Part shown: positions 51,468 to 59,724 of the stretch, piece by piece
Position numbering within the stretch: the stretch's first letter is position 1
Layout: every line of letters begins with the position of its first letter
DNA from: DATFVJ01 sp035517695
GTDB lineage: Bacteria; Actinomycetota; Actinomycetes; Streptosporangiales; Streptosporangiaceae
Reading direction: 5' to 3'
Length of the DNA: 64,000 nucleotides
NCBI GenBank assembly: GCA_035517695.1
Contig: DATIYI010000141.1
Span: forward strand, 1-64,000
Notes under the pieces: model-generated
Seen by the model: only the letters and a program-made list of their open reading frames with translations
Told to the model about the DNA's origin: nothing
Databases searched by the model: none
Made by a program: the position numbers and the translations under genes

Positions 51468-52345
51468 GCCAGCCCGCCAGCCAGCGAGCGGGCGGCGACC
51501 CATGCTTTCTCCCAGCCAGGAAGCGACATCCGGCCGCTGACCGCCACGGCAGGTGCGGCAGCGATCCGGTCCAGCAGCCGGCGGTAGATCCCGGCCATCG
51601 CGGCTGTGCATGCGGCGCTGCGCCTGTCGAGCATTGGCAGCAGCCCGAGCCCAGTCGAGTACCACTCGCGCGCCCGCGCGGCCTCGAATCTGACGAGGTC
51701 GGCGAACCTGTTAGGGTCCGCGGCGGGCGGCGGCGAACCGGGCGCAAGCTCGCAGCCGAACCGCTCGATGTCCTGCGCAGGCAGGTAGACGCGGCCGCCT
51801 GCGTGATCTTCGCTGATATCGCGCAGGATGTTGGTCAGCTGGAGCGCGACGCCGAGCGAATCGGCCAGCGGCGCCGCCACCCGGGGGTCGGCGGCACCGA
51901 AGACACCAAGCGACAGCCGGCCAATCGATCCGGCCACGCACCTGCAGTAGTAGAGCAAGTCGTCGAACGTGCCGTAGCTGGTGCCGCGCACGTCGGCGGA
52001 GCAGCCGTCGATGAGCTCGCCGAACGCGGCGAGCGGGATGGGAAAGCGGCCCGCGGCGTCGGCCAGGCCGACGAGGGTGGGGTCGTCCGGATAGCTGGCC
52101 GGATCGGCCGCCGCCGCCCTGGCCTGGTCGAGCCGCGCCAGTTTCTCCGGCGCGGTAAGCGTCCCATCGCCTATGTCGTCGATCCGCCGGGCGAACGCGT
52201 AGATGGCGCTGAGCGCACGCCGCTTGTCCGGCGGGAGCAGCCGGATGCCGTAAGAGAAGTTGCGTGCCTCGGTCCTTGTGATGTGCTCGCAATGGCGGTA
52301 GGCGGCCGCCGTATCGGGGCCCATTGCCCTCGGTGCCGTGGTCAA
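51464..52345 (-). CDS. hpnD: presqualene diphosphate synthase HpnD
   Basis: A 293-residue trans-isoprenyl synthase joining two farnesyl diphosphates to presqualene diphosphate. First Asp motif is YAFARRIDDIGDGT, second is QLTNILRDISEDHAGGRVYL. The Arg/Tyr residues in FSYGIRLLPPDKRRAL are typical. The start is TTG at 52345 (GGGGAGG upstream) or ATG at 52324. Cotranscribed with hpnC upstream (3-bp gap) and hpnE downstream (GTGA overlap). Confidence 0.94.
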   Translation of the reverse strand: MTTAPRAMGPDTAAAYRHCEHITRTEARNFSYGIRLLPPDKRRALSAIYAFARRIDDIGDGTLTAPEKLARLDQARAAAADPASYPDDPTLVGLADAAGRFPIPLAAFGELIDGCSADVRGTSYGTFDDLLYYCRCVAGSIGRLSLGVFGAADPRVAAPLADSLGVALQLTNILRDISEDHAGGRVYLPAQDIERFGCELAPGSPPPAADPNRFADLVRFEAARAREWYSTGLGLLPMLDRRSAACTAAMAGIYRRLLDRIAAAPAVAVSGRMSLPGWEKAWVAARSLAGGLA

Positions 52346-52348
52346 TGG

Positions 52349-53443
52349 TCACCTCCCCCTCAGGTACGCGCGGATCAGGGCGGCCGCGGTCCGCGCTCGG
52401 CCCGGTCGTGGCGTCACGCTCAGCACGTCGAATCCGGCCGGGCTCGCGTCAGGAGCGGCAGAAGCCGCAGGAGTGGCAGGAGTGGCAGGAGTGGCAGGAG
52501 TGGAGCCGGCCGCGGCGATCGCGGCGAGGGTGGCCCGGCCGCCCGCCACGTAACCCGCCACGGCCAGCCTCGCCCAGCCGTGCAGGGTGCCGATGAGCGG
52601 AGCGCCCTCGGCGAGCAGCCGTCCAGCGCGCTCCGTCTCGAACCGCATGAGCTCGCGGACGGATGGCGGCGCGGCGGCAAGCTTCAGATCTGCCTCAACG
52701 CAGCCGAACGCCGCCATGTCCTCCCGCGGCAGGTAGACACGGCCCCTGGCGAAGTCCTCGGCGACGTCCTGCCAGTGCTCCGCGAGCTGCAGCGCGGTGC
52801 ACACCAGGTCGGATAGCCGTTCACGTTCGGGGGTGGCGGCGCCGAAGATGTGCAGGACGACGCGCCCCACCGGGTTGGCTGACAGGCGGCAGTAGGCGAG
52901 CAGATCGTCGAAGGTCGCATACCTGCCGACCTTCTGATCCTGCCGATTGGCTTCGATGAGCATCCTGAACGGCTCCGCGGGAATGGCGCAGTCCGCAGCG
53001 GTCCTGGCTACCTCGCGGATAACCCCGAGCCTGGCCGTCGCACCCGGCGAGGTGGCTCCGGGCGAGGTGGCTCCGGGCGAGGTGGCTCCGGGCGCAGCGG
53101 CTTCTGCAGAGAAGGCACGGTCAAGATCGTCCTCAACCGCGTCGAGCGCCCGCAGGCGGTCCCCGGTCCGGTCGGTGGTTTCCGCCACATCAGTGGCGAC
53201 CCAGCCGGCTAGCAACGGGAACTGCTCGTCACCGATGTCATCCACCAGGCGCGCGAAGCGGTAGACGGCCATCAGGTTGCGGCGGTACGCGCGCGGCAGG
53301 ATCCGGAGTGCGACAGGGAAGTTCTCGCCCGTGGCCCGGTCCGAGAGGGCATCAGTGCCCGCCGCGCTGCCGCCAGCGCACGCCTGGATAGCGGCGCCTC
53401 GGGTACCGTTCCCACCGCTCACTGGCGTCGCCTCGCGCGTCAC
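52349..53443 (-). CDS. hpnC: hydroxysqualene synthase HpnC
   Basis: A 364-residue enzyme turning presqualene diphosphate into hydroxysqualene. Asp motifs: YRFARLVDDIGDE (about residue 60) and QLAEHWQDVAEDFARGRVYL. The usual length is about 290-310. The surplus comes from two repeat tracts: GATSP pentapeptides (15-bp units, 53041-53095) and TPA/TPATPA tripeptide-type units (9-bp, 52466-52505) in the C-terminus. GTG at 53443 starts the hopanoid operon with only a weak ribosome site, so a short leader is possible. Confidence 0.94.
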   Translation of the reverse strand: MTREATPVSGGNGTRGAAIQACAGGSAAGTDALSDRATGENFPVALRILPRAYRRNLMAVYRFARLVDDIGDEQFPLLAGWVATDVAETTDRTGDRLRALDAVEDDLDRAFSAEAAAPGATSPGATSPGATSPGATARLGVIREVARTAADCAIPAEPFRMLIEANRQDQKVGRYATFDDLLAYCRLSANPVGRVVLHIFGAATPERERLSDLVCTALQLAEHWQDVAEDFARGRVYLPREDMAAFGCVEADLKLAAAPPSVRELMRFETERAGRLLAEGAPLIGTLHGWARLAVAGYVAGGRATLAAIAAAGSTPATPATPATPAASAAPDASPAGFDVLSVTPRPGRARTAAALIRAYLRGR

Positions 53444-53484
53444 GATCTCTATTTCGGCACACTTCTCAAGCTATTGCAAACAAT

Positions 53485-53523
53485 GACATAAGCGTCACGT
53501 CAGATGCATGACATAAATGTCAG
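53485..53523. promoter_or_regulatory. paired TGACAT-type inverted repeats upstream of hpnC
   Basis: TGACATAAGCGTCA (53485-53498) and TGACATAAATGTCA (53510-53523) have starts 25 bp apart. The second is a near-perfect palindrome. They lie 42-80 bases upstream of the hpnC start and are unusually AT-rich for the window. A dimeric regulator binding to two sites is likely; which one is not known. Confidence 0.6.
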
Positions 53524-54309
53524 ATCAGGCGACGCTCCGTACCAGCGGAATTACCCAGCCGCGGGTCACGCAACCCCCTGCGCAAATCCGGCGTACTTGT
53601 GGCCGGCTGGTTACGGCGCCGCCAGGCTCACCTGCCGTGGGCACCCGACACAGTTACCCTGCGCACCAGCCCGATCGCAAGCCGCCGCGCCGCCTCTGGT
53701 TTACCGCTGAACCACCACTGAGCCGCCAGTGGGCCCGCCAGTGGGCCGCCCCGGTGGTTGCCACCGGCCGGCCTCGCCGACTCGTGGCGTTCCCCGCGCT
53801 AGCTTCCTGCGGCTGTCCACGCGGTACAAGGAAGCCTCGAAACCTGACGTGACGCGGCCGGCCAGGTTACCCGATTCCACGGCTCGGCTTTCCCTCCCTA
53901 AGCCGCTGACGCGGAGTTTTTCCGCGGCCCGTGTAGCCCACGGCCGGTACGGTCTGCCGCGGGCAGTCGGTTTCGCCGGCGAAACTCAGCAGTTTCCCCC
54001 GCGAAACGTGCGGGCCCTCCGTCGTTACTCTCGGCCATATCGTTACCTTGGCCAGCGACATATTTCCGCCGGCCATGCCCCGGATCACTGGGCGCCCGTC
54101 CTCACTCTCTGCCCTGCTGCCGGCTCTGGCCCTGGTGCCGGCTGCTCTTTGCCCCTGCCGCCAGCTCAGCCCTTCGTCCCGATTGCCTCGTCACTGGTCA
54201 AGCCGATTCATTGCGCGCTTGAGAAACGCGTCAGAGCATCCGGCCAGCTTTTGGTTAGATGATCAGACGACGACGCCGCGAACATGAACCTGTGCAGAGG
54301 ATCACGACC
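53524..54309. other. intergenic stretch upstream of YceI
   Basis: No recognised gene; frames are low-complexity. It contains the two TTTC-N6-GAAA sites at 53971-54006 and must include the promoters of YceI and possibly of the hopanoid operon. Confidence 0.4.
53971..54006. promoter_or_regulatory. two TTTC-N6-GAAA palindromes
   Basis: TTTCGCCGGCGAAA (53971-53984, perfect) and TTTCCCCCGCGAAA (53993-54006) have starts 22 bp apart, about two helical turns, which suits cooperative dimer binding. They lie about 300 bases before the YceI start. Confidence 0.45.
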
Positions 54310-55062
54310 ATGTCAGCCGACAGTCCACGTCCACGCCGCTGGGTGCCGCGCCACTGGATGCGGTGGCTGGTGGGCGCCGTCGTCGTCATCGCCGCGCTGG
54401 CGGTAGGCGGCCCGTTCATCTACATCCATTTCGTGGCGGCCAAGGCGCCGGCGCCGTTCTCCATCGCCACGAAGACTCATGGCACCCAGCCGGCGGCGCC
54501 CGCCGCCTCCACGTCCGCGACCGTGCCTGCGACAGCTACGCCGCTGGCCGGGACCTGGACCGTGGTGAGCGGCTCACAGGTCGGCTATCGCGTCAACGAA
54601 GTCCTCTTCGGCCAGCAGAACACCGCTGTCGGCCGGACGAGCGCCGTCAACGGCCATCTCACGATCACGGGTCATGCGGCGGCCGCAGGCACGTTCACCG
54701 TGGCGATGGCCACGGTGAAGAGCGATCAAAGCCAGCGCGATGTGCAGTTCAACGGCCGGATCATGGACACGTCAAGCTACCCGACGGCCGCTTTCACCCT
54801 GACCCACCCGATCAGCCTTGACCCACCGCCGGCCGCGGGCGCGACCAGGACCTACACCGCGCAAGGCAACTTAACGCTGCGCGGCCAGACCCGTCCGGTC
54901 ACCTTCAAGCTGACGGCCGAGCATGTCGCAAGCACCATCAAGCTTTCGGGCTCGATTCCCGTCACGTTCGCCATCTGGGACATCCCCAACCCCAGCTTCG
55001 GGCCGATCACCACCCAGAACCACGGTTCGCTCGAGTTCCTGCTCAACCTCAGCCGTTCCTGA
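54310..55062 (+). CDS. YceI-family lipid-binding protein, membrane-anchored
   Basis: A 250-residue protein. The N-terminus has one membrane helix (WLVGAVVVIAALAVGGPFIY) after basic residues, so it is probably type II, with the domain outside. The YceI lipocalin-like barrel starts at about residue 75: AGTWTVVSGSQVGYRVNEVL, SAVNGHLTITGHAAAAGTFT, the pair TAQGNLTLRGQTRPVTFKL and IPVTFAIWDIPNPSF. YceI proteins bind isoprenoid chains, and it sits just upstream of the hopanoid operon start on the opposite strand, so a link to polyisoprenoid handling is plausible but unproven. Confidence 0.9.
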   Translation: MSADSPRPRRWVPRHWMRWLVGAVVVIAALAVGGPFIYIHFVAAKAPAPFSIATKTHGTQPAAPAASTSATVPATATPLAGTWTVVSGSQVGYRVNEVLFGQQNTAVGRTSAVNGHLTITGHAAAAGTFTVAMATVKSDQSQRDVQFNGRIMDTSSYPTAAFTLTHPISLDPPPAAGATRTYTAQGNLTLRGQTRPVTFKLTAEHVASTIKLSGSIPVTFAIWDIPNPSFGPITTQNHGSLEFLLNLSRS

Positions 55063-55096
55063 CGCCCGGGACCGAACGGGCCGACCCCCGCCAGCT

Positions 55097-56191
55097 TCAG
55101 GTTCGCCAGACCAGGACGAGCGCGCAGTCATCGGCATGCCCGGTCTTCATGGCACGCACAAGTTCGGCGGCGCCCTGCCTGAATCCTGTGGTAACCAGGC
55201 GATCGGCCTCCGCGAGCAGGCGGTCGATGCCGGCGTCGATGTCCCGGCCAGGCGCCTCCACCAGCCCATCGGTGTAAATCAGCAGCGCGTCGCCCTGCCG
55301 CAGGATGCCGCGCTCAGGAATGCAGCGCAGGTCCGCGACTACGCCGAGCACGATCCCCCGTGCCTGCGTTATCCGCCAGCTCCCGCTGCCCGCGTCGAAC
55401 TGGACCGCGGGCGGATGCCCGGCCGAATAAAGCACGTACTCGCCAGTCATCAGGTCCAGCGCCAGGTGAATGGCGGTAACGAAGCCCTCGGTGGTGGCGC
55501 CACGGCGCAAGTACGCGTTACAAGCGCCAAGGAACTCTTCCTTCGGTACCGACCCGAGCAGTCCCCCGAACGCACCGGAGAGCAGCAGCGCGCGCGTCCC
55601 AGCGTCGATCCCCTTGCCCGAGACATCGACGAGCGCCAGTTCCAGCGCCTTACCGTCCGCTGCGGACACCACGAAGTCCCCACCGAACGACGATCCGCCG
55701 GCCGGTTCAAGCACGACCCGCGAACCCCAGCCACTCGGCAGGGCGGCCAGCCGCCCCTGCGCACGCAGTCGGTCCCTCAGCTCGATGAGCATCTGGTCGC
55801 CGCGCAGCCCGCGCACGCCGAGCTTCTCCCTTGTCCTCGCGAGCACGTAGGCGAAGGCAGCGACGACGACAATGGTGGCGATGATCCCTGGCCCAGCCCG
55901 GCCCGCCATCACGTCGTAGGCGAGCATCAATGCGACGACGGCGAACAGGATCCGCAGGGCCCGCACCCGCAGCAGCAACCCGCCCGCGAGGACCGGCAGG
56001 ATCATGACCCCGGGTGAGAACCACGACTCGGACACATGCACGGCTGCCACGCCGATGACGATCGTCGCGGCCGCGAGCACGGCGGACAGCCGCCGGTTGC
56101 GGGTGATGAACTGCCTGCGCGCGAACGCCCGTACCCGCCTGCCACGTGCGATGAGCGCGGCGAGCGGGCCTGCGAGCTGGCGGGAAACCAT
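55097..56191 (-). CDS. membrane PP2C (SpoIIE/RsbU-type) phosphatase
   Basis: A 364-residue protein with several N-terminal membrane helices (LSAVLAAATIVIGVAAVHV, VMILPVLAGGLLLRV, IIATIVVVAAFAYVLA) and a cytoplasmic PPM phosphatase: SSFGGDFVVSAADGKALELA, LVDVSGKGIDAGTRALLL, LYSAGHPPAVQFDAG, LLIYTDGLVEAPGRD and HADDCALVLVWRT with the metal Asp residues. It resembles actinomycete RsbU-like regulators. The start at 56191 is chosen before the first helix. Divergent from the eis-like gene (174 bases apart). Confidence 0.9.
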   Translation of the reverse strand: MVSRQLAGPLAALIARGRRVRAFARRQFITRNRRLSAVLAAATIVIGVAAVHVSESWFSPGVMILPVLAGGLLLRVRALRILFAVVALMLAYDVMAGRAGPGIIATIVVVAAFAYVLARTREKLGVRGLRGDQMLIELRDRLRAQGRLAALPSGWGSRVVLEPAGGSSFGGDFVVSAADGKALELALVDVSGKGIDAGTRALLLSGAFGGLLGSVPKEEFLGACNAYLRRGATTEGFVTAIHLALDLMTGEYVLYSAGHPPAVQFDAGSGSWRITQARGIVLGVVADLRCIPERGILRQGDALLIYTDGLVEAPGRDIDAGIDRLLAEADRLVTTGFRQGAAELVRAMKTGHADDCALVLVWRT

Positions 56192-56364
56192 GATGCGGGC
56201 ACTGTAGCTCCGTAATGGCTGGCGAGCACGTTTCACGGCCAAAGCAACGCGCCCCGCCTTCCGACACAGGCACGCGCTTGCGTGTTGCGCGCCTGCCCGA
56301 GTGCGACCGGGCACGGCAGGAAAACCATTCGCCGCGGCGGGTGCAAGCGGGTACGAAGGCAAGC

Positions 56365-57615
56365 ATGGATGAGCCCTATCCTGTACGCCCGATCACGGAA
56401 GACGAGTTCGCGGGCATGTACGCCATCGACGAACACGCCTTCCACACGCCCTGGCCCGCTGAGCCCGAGATTCAGCACTTCAGTGAGCGGTTCGAGTTCG
56501 ACAGGAGCCTGGCTGCCTTCGACGGCGCCGTGATCGCCGGTTCCGCCTGCGTATTCAGCATCAGGCTGGGCGTGCCAGGTGCTGTCCTGCCAGCGGCCGG
56601 GGTCAGTGGTGTATCCGTGCTGCCGCCGCACCGCCGCCGCGGCATCCTGCGCAGCCTGATGACGCGACAGCTTGCCGACATCCATGACAGGGACGAGCCG
56701 ATCGCCGCGCTGTGGGCGTCGGAGGCCGGCATCTACGGGCGCTTCGGCTACGGGATGGCATCGACGCACGCCTCGTTCAACATCCGCCGCGGTGACGGGC
56801 GGCTCACGCCCGACGCGCCGTCCGATCCGGGGCTGCTGCTGCGGATCGCCGAGCCGAGGCGGGCGAGGCAGGAACTCGCGAAGGTCTATGACGCGCTGCT
56901 GCCCTACCGCCCCGGGTCGTTCATCAGGGACGACCGCTGGTGGGACGCCGTGCTCTATGACCCGGGCTACCGGCGGGACGGCAGCACACCGCTGCGCTGC
57001 CTGCTCGCCGAGGACGCATCGGGTCCGCGCGGCTACGCTCTCTACGCGGCGTCACCCCACTGGGATGACGACGGGATACCTGGGGGCACCATCAGGATCC
57101 GTGAGCTGATGGCCGACGGCCCGGCCGCGGCGGCGGCCCTGTGGCGCGACCTGCTCAGCCGTGATCTTACCGGCTCGGTCGTCGCGCGGAACCGGCCCAT
57201 CGACGACCCGTTGCTGCATCTGCTCGCCGACCCACGCCGTGCGCGCGCCCGCTTCAGGGACGGGCTATGGATCCGCCTCGTCGATCTTCCCGCGGCGCTC
57301 ACCCAGCGCCGTTATGCTGCCGCGGCCGACGTGGTGATCGAGGTAGCCGACGAGGCCTGCCCGTGGAACACAGGCCGGTGGCGGTTGCGCGCGCAGGGAC
57401 CGACCGGAGCCGCGGTGGCTGAGTGCGGGCCGACCGGTGATCCGGCGGACCTCCGGATGCCGGTCGCGGCTCTGGGCGCTGCGTACCTCGGCGGTACCGG
57501 GCTCGGCGCGCTGGCGGGGGCTGGGGTGATCAAGGAGCTGCGGCCAGGTGCGGTCGCGGCAGCCTCCGCGGCCTTGTCCTGGGATCCGGCCCCATGGTGC
57601 CCGATGGTATTCTGA
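56365..57615 (+). CDS. eis: Eis-like GNAT acetyltransferase (enhanced intracellular survival family)
   Basis: A 416-residue protein of Eis type. The N-terminal GNAT half has VSGVSVLPPHRRRGILRSLM (acetyl-CoA loop), the middle has PIAALWASEAGIYGRFGYGM, and the C-terminal sterol-carrier-like domain ends in ...PWCPMVF, giving the conserved C-terminal carboxylate used as base. Mycobacterial Eis acetylates aminoglycosides and other amines at several positions. The start at 56365 (MDEPYPV) fits the family; an upstream frame to 56215 is rejected. Confidence 0.9.
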   Translation: MDEPYPVRPITEDEFAGMYAIDEHAFHTPWPAEPEIQHFSERFEFDRSLAAFDGAVIAGSACVFSIRLGVPGAVLPAAGVSGVSVLPPHRRRGILRSLMTRQLADIHDRDEPIAALWASEAGIYGRFGYGMASTHASFNIRRGDGRLTPDAPSDPGLLLRIAEPRRARQELAKVYDALLPYRPGSFIRDDRWWDAVLYDPGYRRDGSTPLRCLLAEDASGPRGYALYAASPHWDDDGIPGGTIRIRELMADGPAAAAALWRDLLSRDLTGSVVARNRPIDDPLLHLLADPRRARARFRDGLWIRLVDLPAALTQRRYAAAADVVIEVADEACPWNTGRWRLRAQGPTGAAVAECGPTGDPADLRMPVAALGAAYLGGTGLGALAGAGVIKELRPGAVAAASAALSWDPAPWCPMVF

Positions 57616-57936
57616 TTTGAGCCACGCTCGTGCGCCGTTTGCCGGACTGCCCGCGGCAGGAACCTGGAATCGCGGGCCGGGTCCTTTCTCCGGGCAGCCG
57701 CGCACAGGCGCGAGGTTCCGGGCAGCCACGCCGTTCCGGGCAGCCACGCCGTTCCAGGCAGCCACGCCGTTCCAGGCAGCCACGCACAGGCGCGAGGTTC
57801 CGGTCAGCCACGCCGTTCCAGGCAGCCGCGCACAGGCGCGAGGTTCCGGTCAGCCACGCCGTTCCGGGCAGCCGCGCACAGGCGCGAGGTTCCGGTCAGC
57901 CACGCCGTTCCGGGCAGCCGCGCACAGGCGCGAGCA
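57616..57936. repeat. compound tandem repeat between eis-like and MFS genes
   Basis: From about 57690 to 57930, units of 18 bp (ACGCCGTTCCGGGCAGCC) alternate with longer units containing GCGCACAGGCGCGAGGTTCC. About eight copies in blocks. It lies in the convergent gap and contains no gene. Confidence 0.85.
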
Positions 57937-59229
57937 TCAGGCTGGCAGCTGGCTGCGAGGCCGGTCCTGGGGCCGGCGCGGCAGCCGGTGGGCGATCGGC
58001 AGCAGCAGGACCGCGCACAGCAGGCCGATGCAGAACGCGCCCGCGAGCCCGGCGCGCAATCCCGCGCCCGCCGCCGCGGCCAGGGCGATGCTCGCGCCGC
58101 CGAGGCCCGCGCCCATGGCCACGCCGAGGGTGTCCATCAGAAGTGATGACGACAGTTCCCCCGCCTCGTCACCTTCCGCCGCCGCGCCCATCACGGCGAG
58201 CGGGATGGTGGGGAATGCGACGCCCATTCCGACGCCTGCCACTGTCCAGCCCGCGTACGCCGTCGCGATAGGCAGGTTGACAAGGCCGCCAGCCACGCCG
58301 ACCGTTCCGATCGCGACGAGCGCGGCGCCGACCGTCACAAGCGACGTCGTGCTCCAGGACTCCGCGTGTCGGGACTGCCACCAGCTTCCTGCCGACCAGG
58401 CGACCGTCGCCGACGCCACCACGACGCTCGCGGCCGCGACGGAAAGGCCGCGGACGCTCGTCAGCATCAGCGGCACGAAACCGTCCACCGCGAAAAATGC
58501 CACGGACAGCAGGAACGCCGATGCCGCGGCCGCGGGTATCCCCCGACGTGCGCGGAAGGATCCGGCCGGGATGATGCGGGCGAGCGCGGGCAGGCCGAGC
58601 GCGATGCCGACCGGGCAGAGCGCGAAACTGGCGGGTGTGGGGTCGGTGAGCCCGCCGAGGAAAAGTCCCGCCCCCAGCGTCAGCTGCAGTGGCCAGCGCA
58701 GCGGCAGCGCTGGCCCGTCGGCCGTCCCGGTGCCAGGAAGCGCCGGTAGCACCAGCCATGCCGCGATGATGAGGACCGGCACCGGTGCCACGAACGCCCA
58801 CCGCCAGCTGAACGCCGTGGCGATCGCCGCGCCGAGCGGTGGGCCGAACAGCCCGGGCAGGATCCACATGGAGGCCAGTAGAGCGAGCACGCGTGGCCGC
58901 AGCCGCTCCGGATATGTTTTGGCGACCGCGCCGAGGGACACCGCGTACAGGGCCCCGGCCGCGACCCCCTGGATGAATCGCCCGGCTGCGACGACGAGCA
59001 TGGTCGGCGCCAGGGCGGCAATGACGAGACCGGCGCAGAACATGATGAGCAGGACCGCGAGCGGGCGCCGTGGCCCGAACCGGTCGACCGCCCGGCCGCC
59101 AAGCGGGATGGCGCCGAACGCGCCGAAACTCGCCGCGGCCAATGCCCACCCGTAGAGCGACAGGCCGCCGAGGTCGGCCTTGATCGCGGGCAGGATCGTG
59201 ATCGCCATGAGCGCCTCGATGGCGAACAC
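57937..59229 (-). CDS. MFS transporter with uncertain start
   Basis: A 430-residue carrier from GTG 59229, 12-14 helices with LGGLSLYGWALAAASFGAFG, GGRAVDRFGPRRPLAVLLIM (motif A) and ATAFSWRWAFVAPVPVLIIA. The GTG falls inside the first helix. The same frame continues upstream with RLTAGLLILEVVFAIEALMA, typical of the real N-terminus, back to a stop at 59323-59325, and has no ATG/GTG/TTG there. A CTG at 59322 with GGACGGTGA before it may start the protein. Substrate unknown. Confidence 0.88.
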   Translation of the reverse strand: MFAIEALMAITILPAIKADLGGLSLYGWALAAASFGAFGAIPLGGRAVDRFGPRRPLAVLLIMFCAGLVIAALAPTMLVVAAGRFIQGVAAGALYAVSLGAVAKTYPERLRPRVLALLASMWILPGLFGPPLGAAIATAFSWRWAFVAPVPVLIIAAWLVLPALPGTGTADGPALPLRWPLQLTLGAGLFLGGLTDPTPASFALCPVGIALGLPALARIIPAGSFRARRGIPAAAASAFLLSVAFFAVDGFVPLMLTSVRGLSVAAASVVVASATVAWSAGSWWQSRHAESWSTTSLVTVGAALVAIGTVGVAGGLVNLPIATAYAGWTVAGVGMGVAFPTIPLAVMGAAAEGDEAGELSSSLLMDTLGVAMGAGLGGASIALAAAAGAGLRAGLAGAFCIGLLCAVLLLPIAHRLPRRPQDRPRSQLPA

Positions 59230-59724
59230 GACCTCAAGGATCAGCAGGCCCGCCGTCAGACGGCCCCGTTTGCCTTCAAATACTTCCCGCCAGGGCGGCG
59301 GGCGTTTCGATCCGATGTCCAGTCACCGTCCCGTGGCGGTTGCACCCAGGCCAGGCGTACGACATCACGTGCGGTTGAAGTCAGCTCACCCCTAAGGTCC
59401 TTACCTGGCCATATGGCAAGTTCAGCACAAGGCGGGTCGTGTCATGCGCACAGGCCACCCGGGGTGGCCATTGACTCGCGGCAAGTCCAAGCTCGGCGGT
59501 CGGCGCTCGGGCTCGACCTCTGCGCTCGACCTCTGCGCTCGACCTCTGCGCTTGGCGCGGAGTGCGCCGCACACTCCGGCTCGTGCCACCCCAATGAGCC
59601 ATTGCTGCTGGTCTGACCCCATTGATGGGACATCGCTGGGGTCGCGATGGTGCGCCGGCGAGACTGCCGGACGATGGCACGGCGACCGGATGCGAAACTG
59701 AGTCCAGGATTCCAGGAGGCGCCC

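Noticed and set aside
51281..52816. 511-codon plus-strand frame across hpnD/hpnC
   Set aside because: Antisense shadow of well-supported hopanoid genes.
57616..57936. possible CRISPR or REP cluster
   Set aside because: Contiguous direct repeats without spacers or dyad symmetry.
57548..59155. 535-codon plus-strand frame across the MFS gene
   Set aside because: Low-complexity Ser/Pro/Ala text antisense to a clear transporter.
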